Assembly: GCA_902801175.1 (NCBI GenBank)
Contig: CADCHF010000003.1
Span: forward strand, 1 to 64,000
Direction of reading: 5' to 3'
Source of the DNA: an uncultured Coriobacteriaceae bacterium
Lineage (GTDB): Bacteria > Actinomycetota > Coriobacteriia > Coriobacteriales > Atopobiaceae
DNA: 64,000 bases
In this document: piece after piece, positions 42,323 to 52,073 of the stretch
Layout: each line of letters begins with the position of its first letter
How positions within the stretch are numbered: the first letter of the stretch is position 1
Translations under genes and position numbers: made by a program
The notes under the pieces: generated by a model
Databases searched by the model: none
What the model saw: only the letters and a program-made list of their open reading frames with translations
What the model was told of the DNA's origin: nothing

Positions 42323-43834
42323 ATGGCAAGAGACAAAAGCTCGTCGACGTCCAAGACAGGCGTCGACCGCTGGAACTCCAACGAAGGTGCCTCCAGCAAA
42401 TCCGCACGCAAGACCCGTAGGGGTGGCAACAACCGCCGTCGCAGCACGCAGGGACGTGGGCACATGTTTACGCTCCTCGCGCTGGCAGCACTGCTGATTG
42501 CCAGCGCCGTTGGCTTTATTCCGCCAGCTGAGCGCATCACCCAGGGCCTCGACATCCGCGGTGGTGTGTCGGTCATTCTGACGGCCACCAAGACCGATGG
42601 TACGGCTCCGACGGCCGATGACATGGCCACGGCAACCGCCATCGTCCAAAACCGCGTGAACGCCCTTGGTGCTGCCGAGACCTCGGTGCAGCAGCAGGGT
42701 ACCAACTCCATCCTGGTGCAGATCCCTGGCGCAACCAATGCCGACACTGCCATTGAGACCATCGGCCGCACCGGCCACCTTGAGTTCGTGCGTCTCGATG
42801 CCATTGGCGATGCCGACGCACTGGCCAAGATCAGCGCAGGTACGAGCGACGTCAAGCTCAAGGAGGGCACCTACACCGCCTTCATGGACGGCTCTTCCAT
42901 TAGGAACAGCGCCGTTGCGCAGGCGACCACCTCGGCCACCGGCGCCTATGCCGTCAACGTCAGTCTGGACTCCGACGGCGCAAAGACCTTTGCGGACGTC
43001 ACCACCGAGCTTGCTCCCACGCATGGTCAGATTGCAATCGTGCTCGACGGCGTCGTCAACTCGGCCCCGGCGGTGCAGACTGCCATTACCGACGGCAACG
43101 TCTCCATCACCGGCAACTTCTCGCTCGAAGAGGCAAAGGCCCTCAAGACGGTTCTTGACTCCGGTTCGCTGCCTGTGACGCTTTCCTACTCCGAGAGCCG
43201 CGTCGTTGGCCCCACCCTTGGTCAGGACTCGCTGCGCCAGGGCGTCTTTGCCATCGCAATCGGTGGCGCCATCGTCGTTGCCTACCTGTTCTTCTTCTAT
43301 CAGGGCCTTGGCCTTCTCACCATGGGCTCGCTTGCGGTCTTTGGCATCATCTACCTTGGCCTTCTTGCGCTGCTCTCGCGCATGGGCTCGTTCGCTCTCA
43401 CGCTGCCTGGCCTGGCTGGCGTGGTGCTCACCACGGGCTCGGCGGCCGACTCGTCGATTCTCGTTCTGGAGCGCTTCCGCGAGGAGATCCGCATGGGTCG
43501 CTCGGTTCGCAACGCTGCCATCGGCGGCACCAAGGAGGGCATCTCCACCTCGCTCGATGCAGACGCCGTACAGCTCGTCACCGCTCTTGCGCTGTTCTTC
43601 ATGGCCGTTGGTCCCGTTAAGGGCTTTGGCCTGACCACGGCACTGGGCATTCTCTGCGACCTTGTCACCATGTTCCTGTTCAAGGCCCCTGCGCTGAGGC
43701 TGCTGGGCATGGGCACCATCCAAAAGCATCCTCGCTTCTGGGGTATTGCAAGCGACCTGGCTGAGGCTGAGGAGACCCTGGGTGCTTCCGCCTCGGATGT
43801 CCAGACCAAGAAGGGGGGTGTGGCACATGCGTAA
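42323..43834 (+). CDS. secD: Protein translocase subunit SecD
   Basis: 503 residues with a Lys/Arg/Ser-rich cytosolic extension (1-47) before the first span (FTLLALAALLIASAVGF). The P1 domain follows, then the SecD transmembrane core: VVGPTLGQDSLRQGVFAIAIGG and the conserved Asp-containing SAADSSILVLERFREEIR. SecDF uses the proton motive force to help SecYEG translocation. secF overlaps by 8 bases; yajC is not adjacent. Confidence 0.95.
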   Translation: MARDKSSSTSKTGVDRWNSNEGASSKSARKTRRGGNNRRRSTQGRGHMFTLLALAALLIASAVGFIPPAERITQGLDIRGGVSVILTATKTDGTAPTADDMATATAIVQNRVNALGAAETSVQQQGTNSILVQIPGATNADTAIETIGRTGHLEFVRLDAIGDADALAKISAGTSDVKLKEGTYTAFMDGSSIRNSAVAQATTSATGAYAVNVSLDSDGAKTFADVTTELAPTHGQIAIVLDGVVNSAPAVQTAITDGNVSITGNFSLEEAKALKTVLDSGSLPVTLSYSESRVVGPTLGQDSLRQGVFAIAIGGAIVVAYLFFFYQGLGLLTMGSLAVFGIIYLGLLALLSRMGSFALTLPGLAGVVLTTGSAADSSILVLERFREEIRMGRSVRNAAIGGTKEGISTSLDADAVQLVTALALFFMAVGPVKGFGLTTALGILCDLVTMFLFKAPALRLLGMGTIQKHPRFWGIASDLAEAEETLGASASDVQTKKGGVAHA

Positions 43835-44780
43835 CCACTTCTCCTTTGAGATTCCCTTCATGCGCTATCGCAAGGTGCTGCTCACCATTTCTGCAGTGAT
43901 GTCGGTGCTGGCCATCGTCGGCCTCATCGTGCGTGGTGTCACCTTTGGCATCGAGTTCCAGGGTGGTACCGAGATTGATTTCTATGACACCGGTGCCATT
44001 ACCATCGACGACATGCGCGAGGCGCTGGTTGCCGCCGGTGAGGAGGACCCCACCGTCCAGACCACCACTGTTGAGGGCGAGAGCGGCTTCCTCGTGCGCT
44101 CTGGCACGACCGACCCGCAGGTTGCTACCGAGCACGCGGACGCCACTGCTGCTGCCCTCGGGCTCTCTGCCGAGAGCTACAACGTGACCACGATCGGTCC
44201 CGACTGGGGTGCCGATGTGACCCGCTCCTCGCTTTTGGCCTTTGGCGTGGCAATCCTGCTCATCATTGCCTACGTCTCGATCCGCTACGAGTTCAAGATG
44301 TCCATCACGGCAGTCATTGCCCTTATCCATGACATGGTCATCATCTTGGGCATCTACGCCTGGACGCAGATTCCTGTGACTCCCAACGTGGTTGCCGCCC
44401 TTCTCTCCACCATGGGTTTCTCGCTCTACGACACGGTCGTTGAGTTTGACCGCACCAATGACAACGCAAAGACGCTGCGCGACGGAGTGCATCGCACCTA
44501 CATGCAGATCTGCAACTTCTCGGTCAACGAGGTTGTGGTCCGCTCCATCAACACAACAATCACCACGTTGGTGCCGGAGCTTGCCATGTACTTCTTTGGC
44601 GGCGCCACGCTCAAGGACTTTGCGTTTGCCATGATCCTGGGCGAGCTGCTTGGTACGTATTCGAGCTATGCGGTGGCAACCCCGCTTCTGGCTATCTGGA
44701 AGACCAGGGAGCCGCGCTGGGCAAAGCTGGAGGCTCGTTATGGCGAGGGGGCAAGCACAACTACCGTAACGGACGCTTAG
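43827..44780 (+). CDS. secF: Protein translocase subunit SecF
   Basis: 317 residues from ATG 43827, with GGGGGGTG upstream and inside the end of secD. Features: GVTFGIEFQGGTEIDF (start of the P-domain), IGPDWGADVTRSSLLAFG, FKMSITAVIALIHDMVI, LSTMGFSLYDTVVEFDRTNDN (motif with functional Asp) and NTTITTLVPELAMYFFGG. recJ begins two bases after its stop, forming a secD-secF-recJ operon, an arrangement known in other bacteria. Confidence 0.95.
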   Translation: MRNHFSFEIPFMRYRKVLLTISAVMSVLAIVGLIVRGVTFGIEFQGGTEIDFYDTGAITIDDMREALVAAGEEDPTVQTTTVEGESGFLVRSGTTDPQVATEHADATAAALGLSAESYNVTTIGPDWGADVTRSSLLAFGVAILLIIAYVSIRYEFKMSITAVIALIHDMVIILGIYAWTQIPVTPNVVAALLSTMGFSLYDTVVEFDRTNDNAKTLRDGVHRTYMQICNFSVNEVVVRSINTTITTLVPELAMYFFGGATLKDFAFAMILGELLGTYSSYAVATPLLAIWKTREPRWAKLEARYGEGASTTTVTDA

Positions 44781-44781
44781 A

Positions 44782-47700
44782 ATGTCCGGCTTGATAGGCA
44801 GCGAGCGCTGGGACCTGCTGCCGTCTGACGAGGCGAGCGAGCATCGCCTCGTCCAAGCGCTCGCTATATCCCCACTCGTAGCACGTGTCATGGTTGCGCG
44901 CGGACTGAGTGAGGTTGATGAGGCGAAGGCCTTTCTCTCACCCTCTTTGGAGCGCGACTGGCACGACCCCATGCTCATTCCCGGTATGGGCGAAGCCGCC
45001 GACCGCCTTGAGCTCGCCATCCAGCATGGCGAGACCGTGGCGGTCTTTGGCGATTTCGACGTGGACGGAATGAGCGCCACCTGTTTGCTCACCTTGGGCC
45101 TGCGCGACCTTGGCGGGAACGCATACCCCTTCATTCCAAATCGCTTTGGCGAGGGTTACGGCCTCTCTCAGGAGGCTCTCGACCGAGTGATCGAGAGCTA
45201 CCATCCCTCGCTCGTGGTGACCGTTGACAACGGCATTGCCGCGGCGCGGGAGGTGGAGTGGCTGCTTTCGCAAGGCATAGACGTTGTGATCACCGACCAC
45301 CACGAGCCGGGTGACCTCGTTCCCGTTGGCGTACCGGTGACCGACCCAAAGCTCTGGCCAGACTGCCCCTCGCGGGAGCTCGCCGGGGCAGGGGTGGCCC
45401 TCAAGCTTATAGATGTGCTTGGGCACCGCTTGGGACAGCCCGAGCTCTGGCGGCGCTACACCGAGGTTGCCACGCTTGGCACCATCTCCGACATGATGCT
45501 TCTTGTTGGTGAGAACCGTGCCCTGGTGACAGACGGCATTGCGCACATGCGTCGGACCTCGCGTCCCGGTGTGCTTGCCCTTGCCGCCACCGCGGGCGTT
45601 GACATCACGGAGATTACAGCCGACTCGCTCCCGTTCTCGCTCATCCCCAGGCTCAACGCAGCTGGCAGAATGGGCTCCACGGATGTGGCCTTCGACCTGC
45701 TCTTTACCAACGACCCGGCCGAGGCAAGCGTGCTTGCGGCCCGTCTTGAGCAGATCAACAACGAGCGGCGCGAGACCGAGTCCAAGCTTACCGATGCCGC
45801 AATGGCCGAGGTGGAGCGCACCTACAAGGGCGCGCCTGTCATAGTCGCGGCAGGAGAGGGCTGGCACGAGGGCGTAAAGGGCATCGTGGCCAGTCGCATC
45901 ACAAACAGATACCACGTGCCCGCGATTCTCTTTGGCATAAACGATGGCATAGCGCGTGGCTCCGGTCGCTCGGTTGGGTCCGTTGACCTGTTCCATGCGG
46001 TGGAGCAGTGCTCCGACCTGCTCGTTCGCTTTGGCGGACATGCGGGTGCCGTTGGCGTCACCTGTGAGGTTGACAAGCTCGACGCCTTCCGCGAGCGGCT
46101 CGAGCAGGTCATGGCCAAGGTTCCCAAGGAGCAGCTTGTTGACCGTGGCGAGGTTGCCGCACTGGTCAAGCTCTCCGAGATGACGGTCATGGGCATCGAC
46201 GAGCTTGAGGTCCTGCAGCCCTTTGGCCAGGGCAACAAGAAGCCCCTGCTTGGCGTGCGTGGCGTCTGCATGCGCAATCGCGTGCGCGTTGGCGCCGATG
46301 GCAGCCATCTGCGGTTCACCGCCTCCGACGGGCTGAGCTCCGTGCCTGCCATCATGTTCCGCACCCCAAAGATCGAGCGGGCAGCGGCCTGCGAAGAGGT
46401 CGTTGACCTCGTGTTTGAGCCAGTGAGCGAGACCTGGCAGGGCCGCACGAAGCCCAAGCTCATGGTGCGCGACATCCTCTATCGCAATGTGGATGAGGCC
46501 CCGCTGGGGACTCAGGTGACCACCATTGCTGACGACCTCTTTGAGCGTGCGGAGCAGATCTTGGCTCGCGACGCCTATGCGGGCCTTGCCGAGGCCTCGA
46601 GCTTTATGACAAAGGTCATGGGAGTGACCTTTGAGGGTCGCCAGGCCGTGGTGGCGTCTCTGTGCGCCGGACAGGAGCTGGCCATTGCTCGCCAGCCACA
46701 GAACCCCGTTGACTCCAACGCGATAGCCCTGTTCACGGCGGCCGGCGCGCAGGTGGGGTTCCTTCGCAAGGAGATCGCCGCAGCCATTGCCCCCGTCATC
46801 GACGGGGGAGTGCACTATCAGGCCTTTGTGTGCGAGGTCACCGGTGGTGGTGACGGCCAGTCGTACGGGGCAAACATCGAGGTTAAGCGCGAGGAGTCCG
46901 AACAGGAACGCAGCGATGCCGAGCAGGCAAAGGGCATACGTGCACAGCTGGCAATGCTTCCCGCAGCCCAGCTCAACGACGAGCTTCGCCGCGCTTCCAT
47001 TGGTGCCCACGAGCTGCTGCCCGCGCAGCGCGAGGCTCTCGCAAGGCTCGGCCAGGGTCACTCGACGCTCTGTGTCATGGCCACCGGCAGGGGGAAGTCC
47101 CTCATCTTCCACCTGCATGCGGCGCGTGAGGCAATAGCTCACAACCGTGCAAGCATCTTTGTGTATCCCCTAAGGGCGCTTGTGGCTGACCAGGCGTTTC
47201 ACCTGCAGGAGTCGCTCGGCAAGCTTGGCCTTGTGGTGAGCACGCTCACTGGCGAGACGCAGCTTGACGAGCGTGACCAGACCTTTGCCGCACTGGCCGA
47301 AGGAGGCATTGACGTCCTTCTCACCACGCCCGAGTTCTTGGCGATTCACGCCGAGCGGTTTGCCGCATCTGGCAGGGTGGGCTTTGTGGTCATTGACGAG
47401 GCGCACCATGCTGGCACCGCAAAGGGCGGAAACCGCAGCGCCTACACCCAGCTGCCGCATGTTCGCGAGCTGCTTGGCAACCCCGTCATGCTCGCGGTGT
47501 CGGCAACGGCCGAGACCGAGGTAGCGCGCGAGGTCTGCCGGCTCTGTGGGATCAGCGAGCAGGATGTCATTGTTGACGCAAGCGTTCGCTCCAATCTCAT
47601 CCTCCGCGACTGTCGTGACATCAGGGACCGCGAGTCTGCTCTTGTGTCGCTGGTCGCAGGTGGCCAAAAGTGCGTGATCTATGTCAACTCTCGCGAGCAG

Positions 47701-48450
47701 TCTGTCACGCTTGCGCGCATGCTCAGGCGCTCGATCCCCGAGCTTGGCAGCCGCATCTCGTTCTACAACGCCGGCCTCACGCGCGACGAGCGCACCAAGG
47801 TGGAGGACGCCTTTAGGTCGGGCCTGCTCACGTGCATCGTCTCGACGAGCGCCTTTGGCGAGGGGGTCAACCTGCCCGACATTCGCGACGTGGTGCTCTA
47901 CCACCTGCCGTTTGGCTCCATTGAGTTCAACCAGATGAGTGGACGAGCCGGCCGTGACGGCATGGCCGCGCGGGTTCACCTGCTGTTTGGCGAGAAGGAC
48001 GCTCGCATAAACGAGTTTGTCCTGGAGGGGTCCGCCCCGGCGCGCAACGACCTAGTGGCGCTCTATCGCGCGCTCATGACCATTGGGCGTCGTGAACAGG
48101 CCGAGGGCAATGACTCGTTTGCCATGTCGAATGCCGACATAGCCGAGCAGGCCTGTCTCATTGATACACGCTCCAGGCTCGATGACCGCTCGGTGTCATG
48201 CGGCATCTCGATCTTCCGTGAGCTGGGCTTCTTGCAGACCTCCGGACATGGCACCGCTCGCAGGATCAGCATGGTTGCCAATCCTCCGCGCATGGACCTC
48301 GAGCAGTCCACCCGCTATGTGGAGGGCCTGCACTCGCGCGACGCCTTCGCGGAGTTTAGGGACTGGGCTCTGCATGCGAGTGACGAGGAGATGCTGGCGC
48401 GCATCAACCGTCCCATCACGCCGAGCTTTGGATCGGTGGTAGACGGCTAG
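44782..48450 (+). CDS. recJ: RecJ-like 5'-3' exonuclease fused to HIRAN domain and RecQ-like helicase
   Basis: 1222 residues, more than double ordinary RecJ. Residues 1-570 are RecJ: DHH phosphoesterase motifs DFDVDG (91-96), VTVDNG (147-151), TDHHEP (171-176), then DHHA1 RFGGHAGAVG (~417) and the OB domain. Residues ~611-700 match HIRAN (VTFEGRQ, NPVDSNAIAL, VGFLRKEIAA), a 3'-end/DNA-binding domain known from Rad5/HLTF-type helicases. Residues ~740-1090 are a superfamily-2 helicase: ATGRGKSL, VIDEAHH, SATAE, VSTSAFGEGVNLP, QMSGRAGRDG. Partner activities of RecQ and RecJ in end resection would thus be on one chain. Start is two bases after secF. Confidence 0.9.
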   Translation: MSGLIGSERWDLLPSDEASEHRLVQALAISPLVARVMVARGLSEVDEAKAFLSPSLERDWHDPMLIPGMGEAADRLELAIQHGETVAVFGDFDVDGMSATCLLTLGLRDLGGNAYPFIPNRFGEGYGLSQEALDRVIESYHPSLVVTVDNGIAAAREVEWLLSQGIDVVITDHHEPGDLVPVGVPVTDPKLWPDCPSRELAGAGVALKLIDVLGHRLGQPELWRRYTEVATLGTISDMMLLVGENRALVTDGIAHMRRTSRPGVLALAATAGVDITEITADSLPFSLIPRLNAAGRMGSTDVAFDLLFTNDPAEASVLAARLEQINNERRETESKLTDAAMAEVERTYKGAPVIVAAGEGWHEGVKGIVASRITNRYHVPAILFGINDGIARGSGRSVGSVDLFHAVEQCSDLLVRFGGHAGAVGVTCEVDKLDAFRERLEQVMAKVPKEQLVDRGEVAALVKLSEMTVMGIDELEVLQPFGQGNKKPLLGVRGVCMRNRVRVGADGSHLRFTASDGLSSVPAIMFRTPKIERAAACEEVVDLVFEPVSETWQGRTKPKLMVRDILYRNVDEAPLGTQVTTIADDLFERAEQILARDAYAGLAEASSFMTKVMGVTFEGRQAVVASLCAGQELAIARQPQNPVDSNAIALFTAAGAQVGFLRKEIAAAIAPVIDGGVHYQAFVCEVTGGGDGQSYGANIEVKREESEQERSDAEQAKGIRAQLAMLPAAQLNDELRRASIGAHELLPAQREALARLGQGHSTLCVMATGRGKSLIFHLHAAREAIAHNRASIFVYPLRALVADQAFHLQESLGKLGLVVSTLTGETQLDERDQTFAALAEGGIDVLLTTPEFLAIHAERFAASGRVGFVVIDEAHHAGTAKGGNRSAYTQLPHVRELLGNPVMLAVSATAETEVAREVCRLCGISEQDVIVDASVRSNLILRDCRDIRDRESALVSLVAGGQKCVIYVNSREQSVTLARMLRRSIPELGSRISFYNAGLTRDERTKVEDAFRSGLLTCIVSTSAFGEGVNLPDIRDVVLYHLPFGSIEFNQMSGRAGRDGMAARVHLLFGEKDARINEFVLEGSAPARNDLVALYRALMTIGRREQAEGNDSFAMSNADIAEQACLIDTRSRLDDRSVSCGISIFRELGFLQTSGHGTARRISMVANPPRMDLEQSTRYVEGLHSRDAFAEFRDWALHASDEEMLARINRPITPSFGSVVDG

Positions 48451-48490
48451 GGACCGCGGGTACGCAGACTCATACAAAGAAGAAGACGCT

Positions 48491-48522
48491 AAGGCGCTCG
48501 TGGTAACCGCGAGCGCCTTTCT
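48491..48522 (+). terminator. Terminator after recJ
   Basis: AAGGCGCTCG (48491-48500) pairs with CGAGCGCCTT (48510-48519), then TCTGTC. T-tract is short. Confidence 0.65.
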
Positions 48523-48632
48523 GTCGCGCTGGCGCACCGTCCTCGGTCGCCCACTCAGACCATTCATGCCATCGGCATGAGCCTGTGCTAATCTTGATTG
48601 TCTGTACACGCACGCTGTGTGGGGGAGGCACG

Positions 48633-50957
48633 ATGGACGCAACAAAGAAGGACACGCAGCTTCGCGAGAAGCCCGCGCCAGGCGCTGACAACTGGCGTGT
48701 GCTGCAGGTCACCTGCGCCAGCTACCTCGACGACGAGGCCATGGACAAGATCAACCGTGCCTATGACTTTGCCCGCGAGTTCCATCGCAACCAAAAGCGC
48801 CGCTCGGGAGAGCCCTACATCAACCACCCTGTAGAGGTGGCCATCATCCTGGCCTCAGACCTGCACATGGACGAGGACCCCATCTGTGCGGCCATCCTAC
48901 ACGACACGGTGGAGGACACAGAGGCCACGCTTGCCGACCTCTCCGATCGCTTTGGCTCCACTGTTGCCGACCTGGTCGATGGTGTGACCAAGCTCACGCA
49001 GGTGGAGGTGTCATCACTCGACGAGAAGCAGGCCCTCAACCTGCGCAAGATGTTCCTCGCCATGAGCAAGGACATCCGCGTGCTCATCATCAAGCTTGCC
49101 GACCGCCTGCACAACATGCGCACGATGGCAGCCCTGCCGCCCCAGAAGCGCATCCAAAAGTCGCGCGAGACGATGGATGTCTATGCGCCTCTTGCCGACC
49201 GTCTGGGTATCTCGTCAATCAAATGGGAGCTCGAGGACCTCGCCTTCTTCTACCTGCAGCCCGAGGAGTACGAGCGCATCGCCCGTATGGTGCAGGACTC
49301 CCGCGCGCATCGCGAAGAGAAGACCAACGAGGCCATCAAGATCCTCGACGACGAGCTGAGGCGTGTGGGCCTGACGGGCTACCAGATCAACGGACGCCCC
49401 AAGCACCTGTGGTCCATCTATCAAAAGATGACGCGCAAGCGCAAGGAGTTCTCCGACATCTACGACCTCATCGCCCTGCGCGTGCTGACCGAGACGGTGG
49501 GAGACTGCTATTCGGTGCTGGGCGCCGTCCACTCCCTGTGGCACCCGCTGCCTGGACGCTTCAAGGACTACGTGGCCATGCCCAAGGCAAATGGCTACCA
49601 GTCCCTGCACACCACGGTGATTGGCGCCGACGTGCGCCCGGTCGAGATTCAGATTCGCACCTTTGAGATGCACAACAAGGCGGAGTATGGCATTGCTGCC
49701 CACTGGCTGTACAAGAGCTCGGGCAACTCGCAGGGCCGCATGAGCGCAGACGAGCTCTCGGTTGACACGCAGATCAACTGGATCCGTCGATCGCTGGACT
49801 GGGCCACCGAGGAAGCCGAGATCGAAGACCCCCACGAGTTCCTCAACAGCCTGCGCGTAGACCTCTTTGAGCACGAGATCTTTGTATTTACCCCAAAGGG
49901 CGAGGTCATGAGCCTAAGGCGCGAGTCCACCCCTCTCGACTTTGCCTACGCCGTTCACACCGAGGTGGGAAACCATTGCATAGGTGCCAAGGTCAACGGC
50001 TCGATGGTCCCGCTTACCTATAAGCTGCAGAGCGGCGACCGTGTAGAGATCATCACCAACAAGAACGCCAAACCGGGTCACGACTGGCTCAACATGGTGG
50101 TAACGCCATCAGCTCGCTCAAAGATTCGCAAGTACTTTGCCACTGCCTCAAAGAGTGACGATGCCGATCGCGGTCGCGGGTACCTTTCGCTCGAGCTTCG
50201 CAAGCACGGTCTCGGCATCTCCTCGGCCCGTGTGACGAAGGCTCTTGAGAAGGTTCTCGAGACGACAGACTACCGCGATGTCGAGACCTTGCTCGCCGCC
50301 ATTGGCACTGGCAAGGTGTCGCCCAAGATGATTGCCCACCGCGTTGACGATGCGGTTGCGGAGACTCGCCCTGCGAGCGAGATCGAGCGTGAGGCGCGCA
50401 AGGCAAATCGCAAGATGCTCATTGAGGAAGACCGCCCGCTCGTTCAGACAAAGACGCGTGACCGCAAGCACCGCTCGAGCTGTGGCGTGGTCGCCAAGGG
50501 TGACCCCGACCTGGCCGTGCACCTGGCGCACTGCTGCAGCCCTGTGGCCGGCGACGAGATCGTGGGTTTTGTCACGCGCGGACGCGGCGTGAGCGTCCAT
50601 CGCGCAAGCTGTCCCAACGTGAAGAGCCTGATGGAGCATCCCGAGCGCATGATTGAGGTCGAGTGGGACGCCTCTGGAGCTACGGAGTTTCAGGTTGAGA
50701 TTGTTGTCGAGGCAACGGACCGTCAGGGCCTGCTCAAGGACGTCACCATTGCGCTCTCCGAGGCCGGCTGCAACATCCTGTCGGCTGCCACGCAGACGAG
50801 CGCGACGGGCGTGGCGCGCCTGCGCTTCCTCATTGAGCTCTCCGACGCCTCGATGCTGAACCCGCTGCTTGCACGCGTGAGCAGGGTGCCGTCGGTCTAC
50901 GACGCCCGCCGCATCATGCCGGGCGAGGGCGCGCAGTCGCTCAGGCGTCGCGTGTAG
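48633..50957 (+). CDS. rsh: Bifunctional RelA/SpoT (p)ppGpp synthetase/hydrolase
   Basis: 774 residues from ATG 48633, with GGGGGAGG upstream. Long RSH layout: HD hydrolase domain (EPYINHPVEVA with His65, ILHDTVEDT at 89-96), synthetase domain (KHLWSIYQKM, FSDIYDLIALRV, VEIQIRT), TGS (FVFTPKGEVMSL), a Cys-containing zinc-finger-like segment (AHCCSPVAGDEIVGF) and C-terminal ACT (VEIVVEATDRQGLLKDVT). It makes and degrades the stringent-response alarmone. The HD residues look intact, so bifunctionality is inferred. Confidence 0.95.
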   Translation: MDATKKDTQLREKPAPGADNWRVLQVTCASYLDDEAMDKINRAYDFAREFHRNQKRRSGEPYINHPVEVAIILASDLHMDEDPICAAILHDTVEDTEATLADLSDRFGSTVADLVDGVTKLTQVEVSSLDEKQALNLRKMFLAMSKDIRVLIIKLADRLHNMRTMAALPPQKRIQKSRETMDVYAPLADRLGISSIKWELEDLAFFYLQPEEYERIARMVQDSRAHREEKTNEAIKILDDELRRVGLTGYQINGRPKHLWSIYQKMTRKRKEFSDIYDLIALRVLTETVGDCYSVLGAVHSLWHPLPGRFKDYVAMPKANGYQSLHTTVIGADVRPVEIQIRTFEMHNKAEYGIAAHWLYKSSGNSQGRMSADELSVDTQINWIRRSLDWATEEAEIEDPHEFLNSLRVDLFEHEIFVFTPKGEVMSLRRESTPLDFAYAVHTEVGNHCIGAKVNGSMVPLTYKLQSGDRVEIITNKNAKPGHDWLNMVVTPSARSKIRKYFATASKSDDADRGRGYLSLELRKHGLGISSARVTKALEKVLETTDYRDVETLLAAIGTGKVSPKMIAHRVDDAVAETRPASEIEREARKANRKMLIEEDRPLVQTKTRDRKHRSSCGVVAKGDPDLAVHLAHCCSPVAGDEIVGFVTRGRGVSVHRASCPNVKSLMEHPERMIEVEWDASGATEFQVEIVVEATDRQGLLKDVTIALSEAGCNILSAATQTSATGVARLRFLIELSDASMLNPLLARVSRVPSVYDARRIMPGEGAQSLRRRV

Positions 50958-50993
50958 GCACTAGCCGGACGTAGGACCAGTGGGGAGCATTCC

Positions 50994-51668
50994 ATGGCCG
51001 AACAGGATCAGATTCGCCTCTTCGTGGTGGGAGACATCCAGACCAACTGCTATGCGTACATCTCGCAGGGGGAGTGCCTGGTCGTGGACCCCGGCGCCTC
51101 TGGTGCGCAGATTGCCGAGGCTCTGGCGGATGTCAAGGTGACCCAAGTTGTGGCTACCCATCGCCATCACGACCATGTGGGCGGTGTCCGTGCGCTGGTG
51201 GAGGCGACCGGGGCACCGTGGGCCATCTCCGCTGCCGACGCTGAGCTGGCGACTCGCGCCATCGAGATATCGTCGCACGACGTGGGCGGGCTCGGCGGCG
51301 TTGTTGACAATCCGCCCGAGCCGGACAGGACGCTCGTCGAGGGCGACATACTCGAGGTGGGGAGTGCTCGCTTTAGGGTCATCGAGACGCCGGGACACAC
51401 GCCGGGCTGCGTCATCTTGATGGGGGAGGGCTCGGCCGAGGGCATAGCCTTTGTTGGAGACACGCTCTTTGCGGGGTCGTGTGGTCGCTGCGATCTTATG
51501 GGTGGCAGCTGGCCTGCAATGCAGAAGACCCTCGAGCGACTGAGCACGCTCATCGACCCTGCGACCACGCTGCTCAGCGGCCACGGTGAGGTCACCACAA
51601 TGGAGCGTGAGCTGGCCACAAACCCATACCTCCAGCCAGGCGCCTGGCGTCCCTCCTTTGGGGAGTAG
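50994..51668 (+). CDS. Metallo-beta-lactamase-fold hydrolase (glyoxalase II-like)
   Basis: 224 residues, 36 bases after rsh with GGGGAG upstream. Metal motif THRHHDHVGG (His56, His58, Asp60, His61), then ETPGHTPGCVIL, VGDTLFAGSCGRCDL and LSGHGEVTTME. This matches the short YcbL/GloB-like group, which hydrolyses thioesters such as S-D-lactoylglutathione; the substrate here is unknown. In many Gram-positives this gene follows relA. Confidence 0.88.
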   Translation: MAEQDQIRLFVVGDIQTNCYAYISQGECLVVDPGASGAQIAEALADVKVTQVVATHRHHDHVGGVRALVEATGAPWAISAADAELATRAIEISSHDVGGLGGVVDNPPEPDRTLVEGDILEVGSARFRVIETPGHTPGCVILMGEGSAEGIAFVGDTLFAGSCGRCDLMGGSWPAMQKTLERLSTLIDPATTLLSGHGEVTTMERELATNPYLQPGAWRPSFGE

Positions 51669-51696
51669 CTGGAACGGAGAACTGCCCGGGTCCTGA

Positions 51697-51732
51697 CAAA
51701 CAGAAAGCCGACAAGACACGTGGCTTGTCGGC
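51697..51732 (-). terminator. Terminator of tRNA-Leu
   Basis: GCCGACAAG (51707-51715) pairs with CTTGTCGGC (51724-51732); the minus strand continues TTTCTGTTTGTC. Confidence 0.7.
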
Positions 51733-51747
51733 CCCAAAGGAGTCATA

Positions 51748-51832
51748 TGGTGCCCGGAGCGAGACTCGAACTCGCACACCTTTCGGTAGAGGTTTTTGAG
51801 ACCACCGCGTCTGCCAATTCCGCCATCCGGGC
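51748..51832 (-). tRNA. tRNA-Leu, anticodon CAA
   Basis: 85-nt class II tRNA including an encoded CCA. Acceptor stem GCCCGGA/TCCGGGC, T-arm GCGAG-TTCGAGT-CTCGC, long variable arm (ACC-GAAA-GGT) and anticodon loop CTCAAAA (CAA, reading UUG). The anticodon stem, read GTGGT against ACCTC, has one U-U mismatch at the second pair. Confidence 0.93.
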
Positions 51833-52038
51833 AGGTGCGCAAACATCATAGCATGAACTTGCTGGCCTGTGGGGAACGAACAAACGCGTTAACCCAGAGA
51901 AGAGTCGAAGCGAGTATCTAAGCTATCATGTTCTAGCTCAAGAGCATGCAATGGAGGCGCCATGAGAAGGAGCATCTTTGCAAAGCAAATGTGGCATTCA
52001 AAATGGTAGCCAACAAGGTGTGTGCATCTTTTGAGGGC

Positions 52039-52067
52039 TTGCGCGGTAGCTTGTGTGGGCGTAAGAT
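52039..52067 (+). promoter_or_regulatory. Promoter of the infC operon
   Basis: TTGCGC (52039-52044), a 17-bp spacer and TAAGAT (52062-52067) make a good sigma-70-type promoter. Transcription would begin near 52074, leaving a ~210-nt leader before infC. Confidence 0.6.
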
Positions 52068-52073
52068 ATCTCC

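Noticed and set aside
42200-43861. 553-codon minus-strand frame opposite secD
   Set aside because: Shadow of secD in GC-rich DNA; no recognisable domain or ribosome site.
44938-47142. 734-codon minus-strand frame opposite recJ
   Set aside because: Antisense shadow; the plus-strand RecJ motifs are complete.
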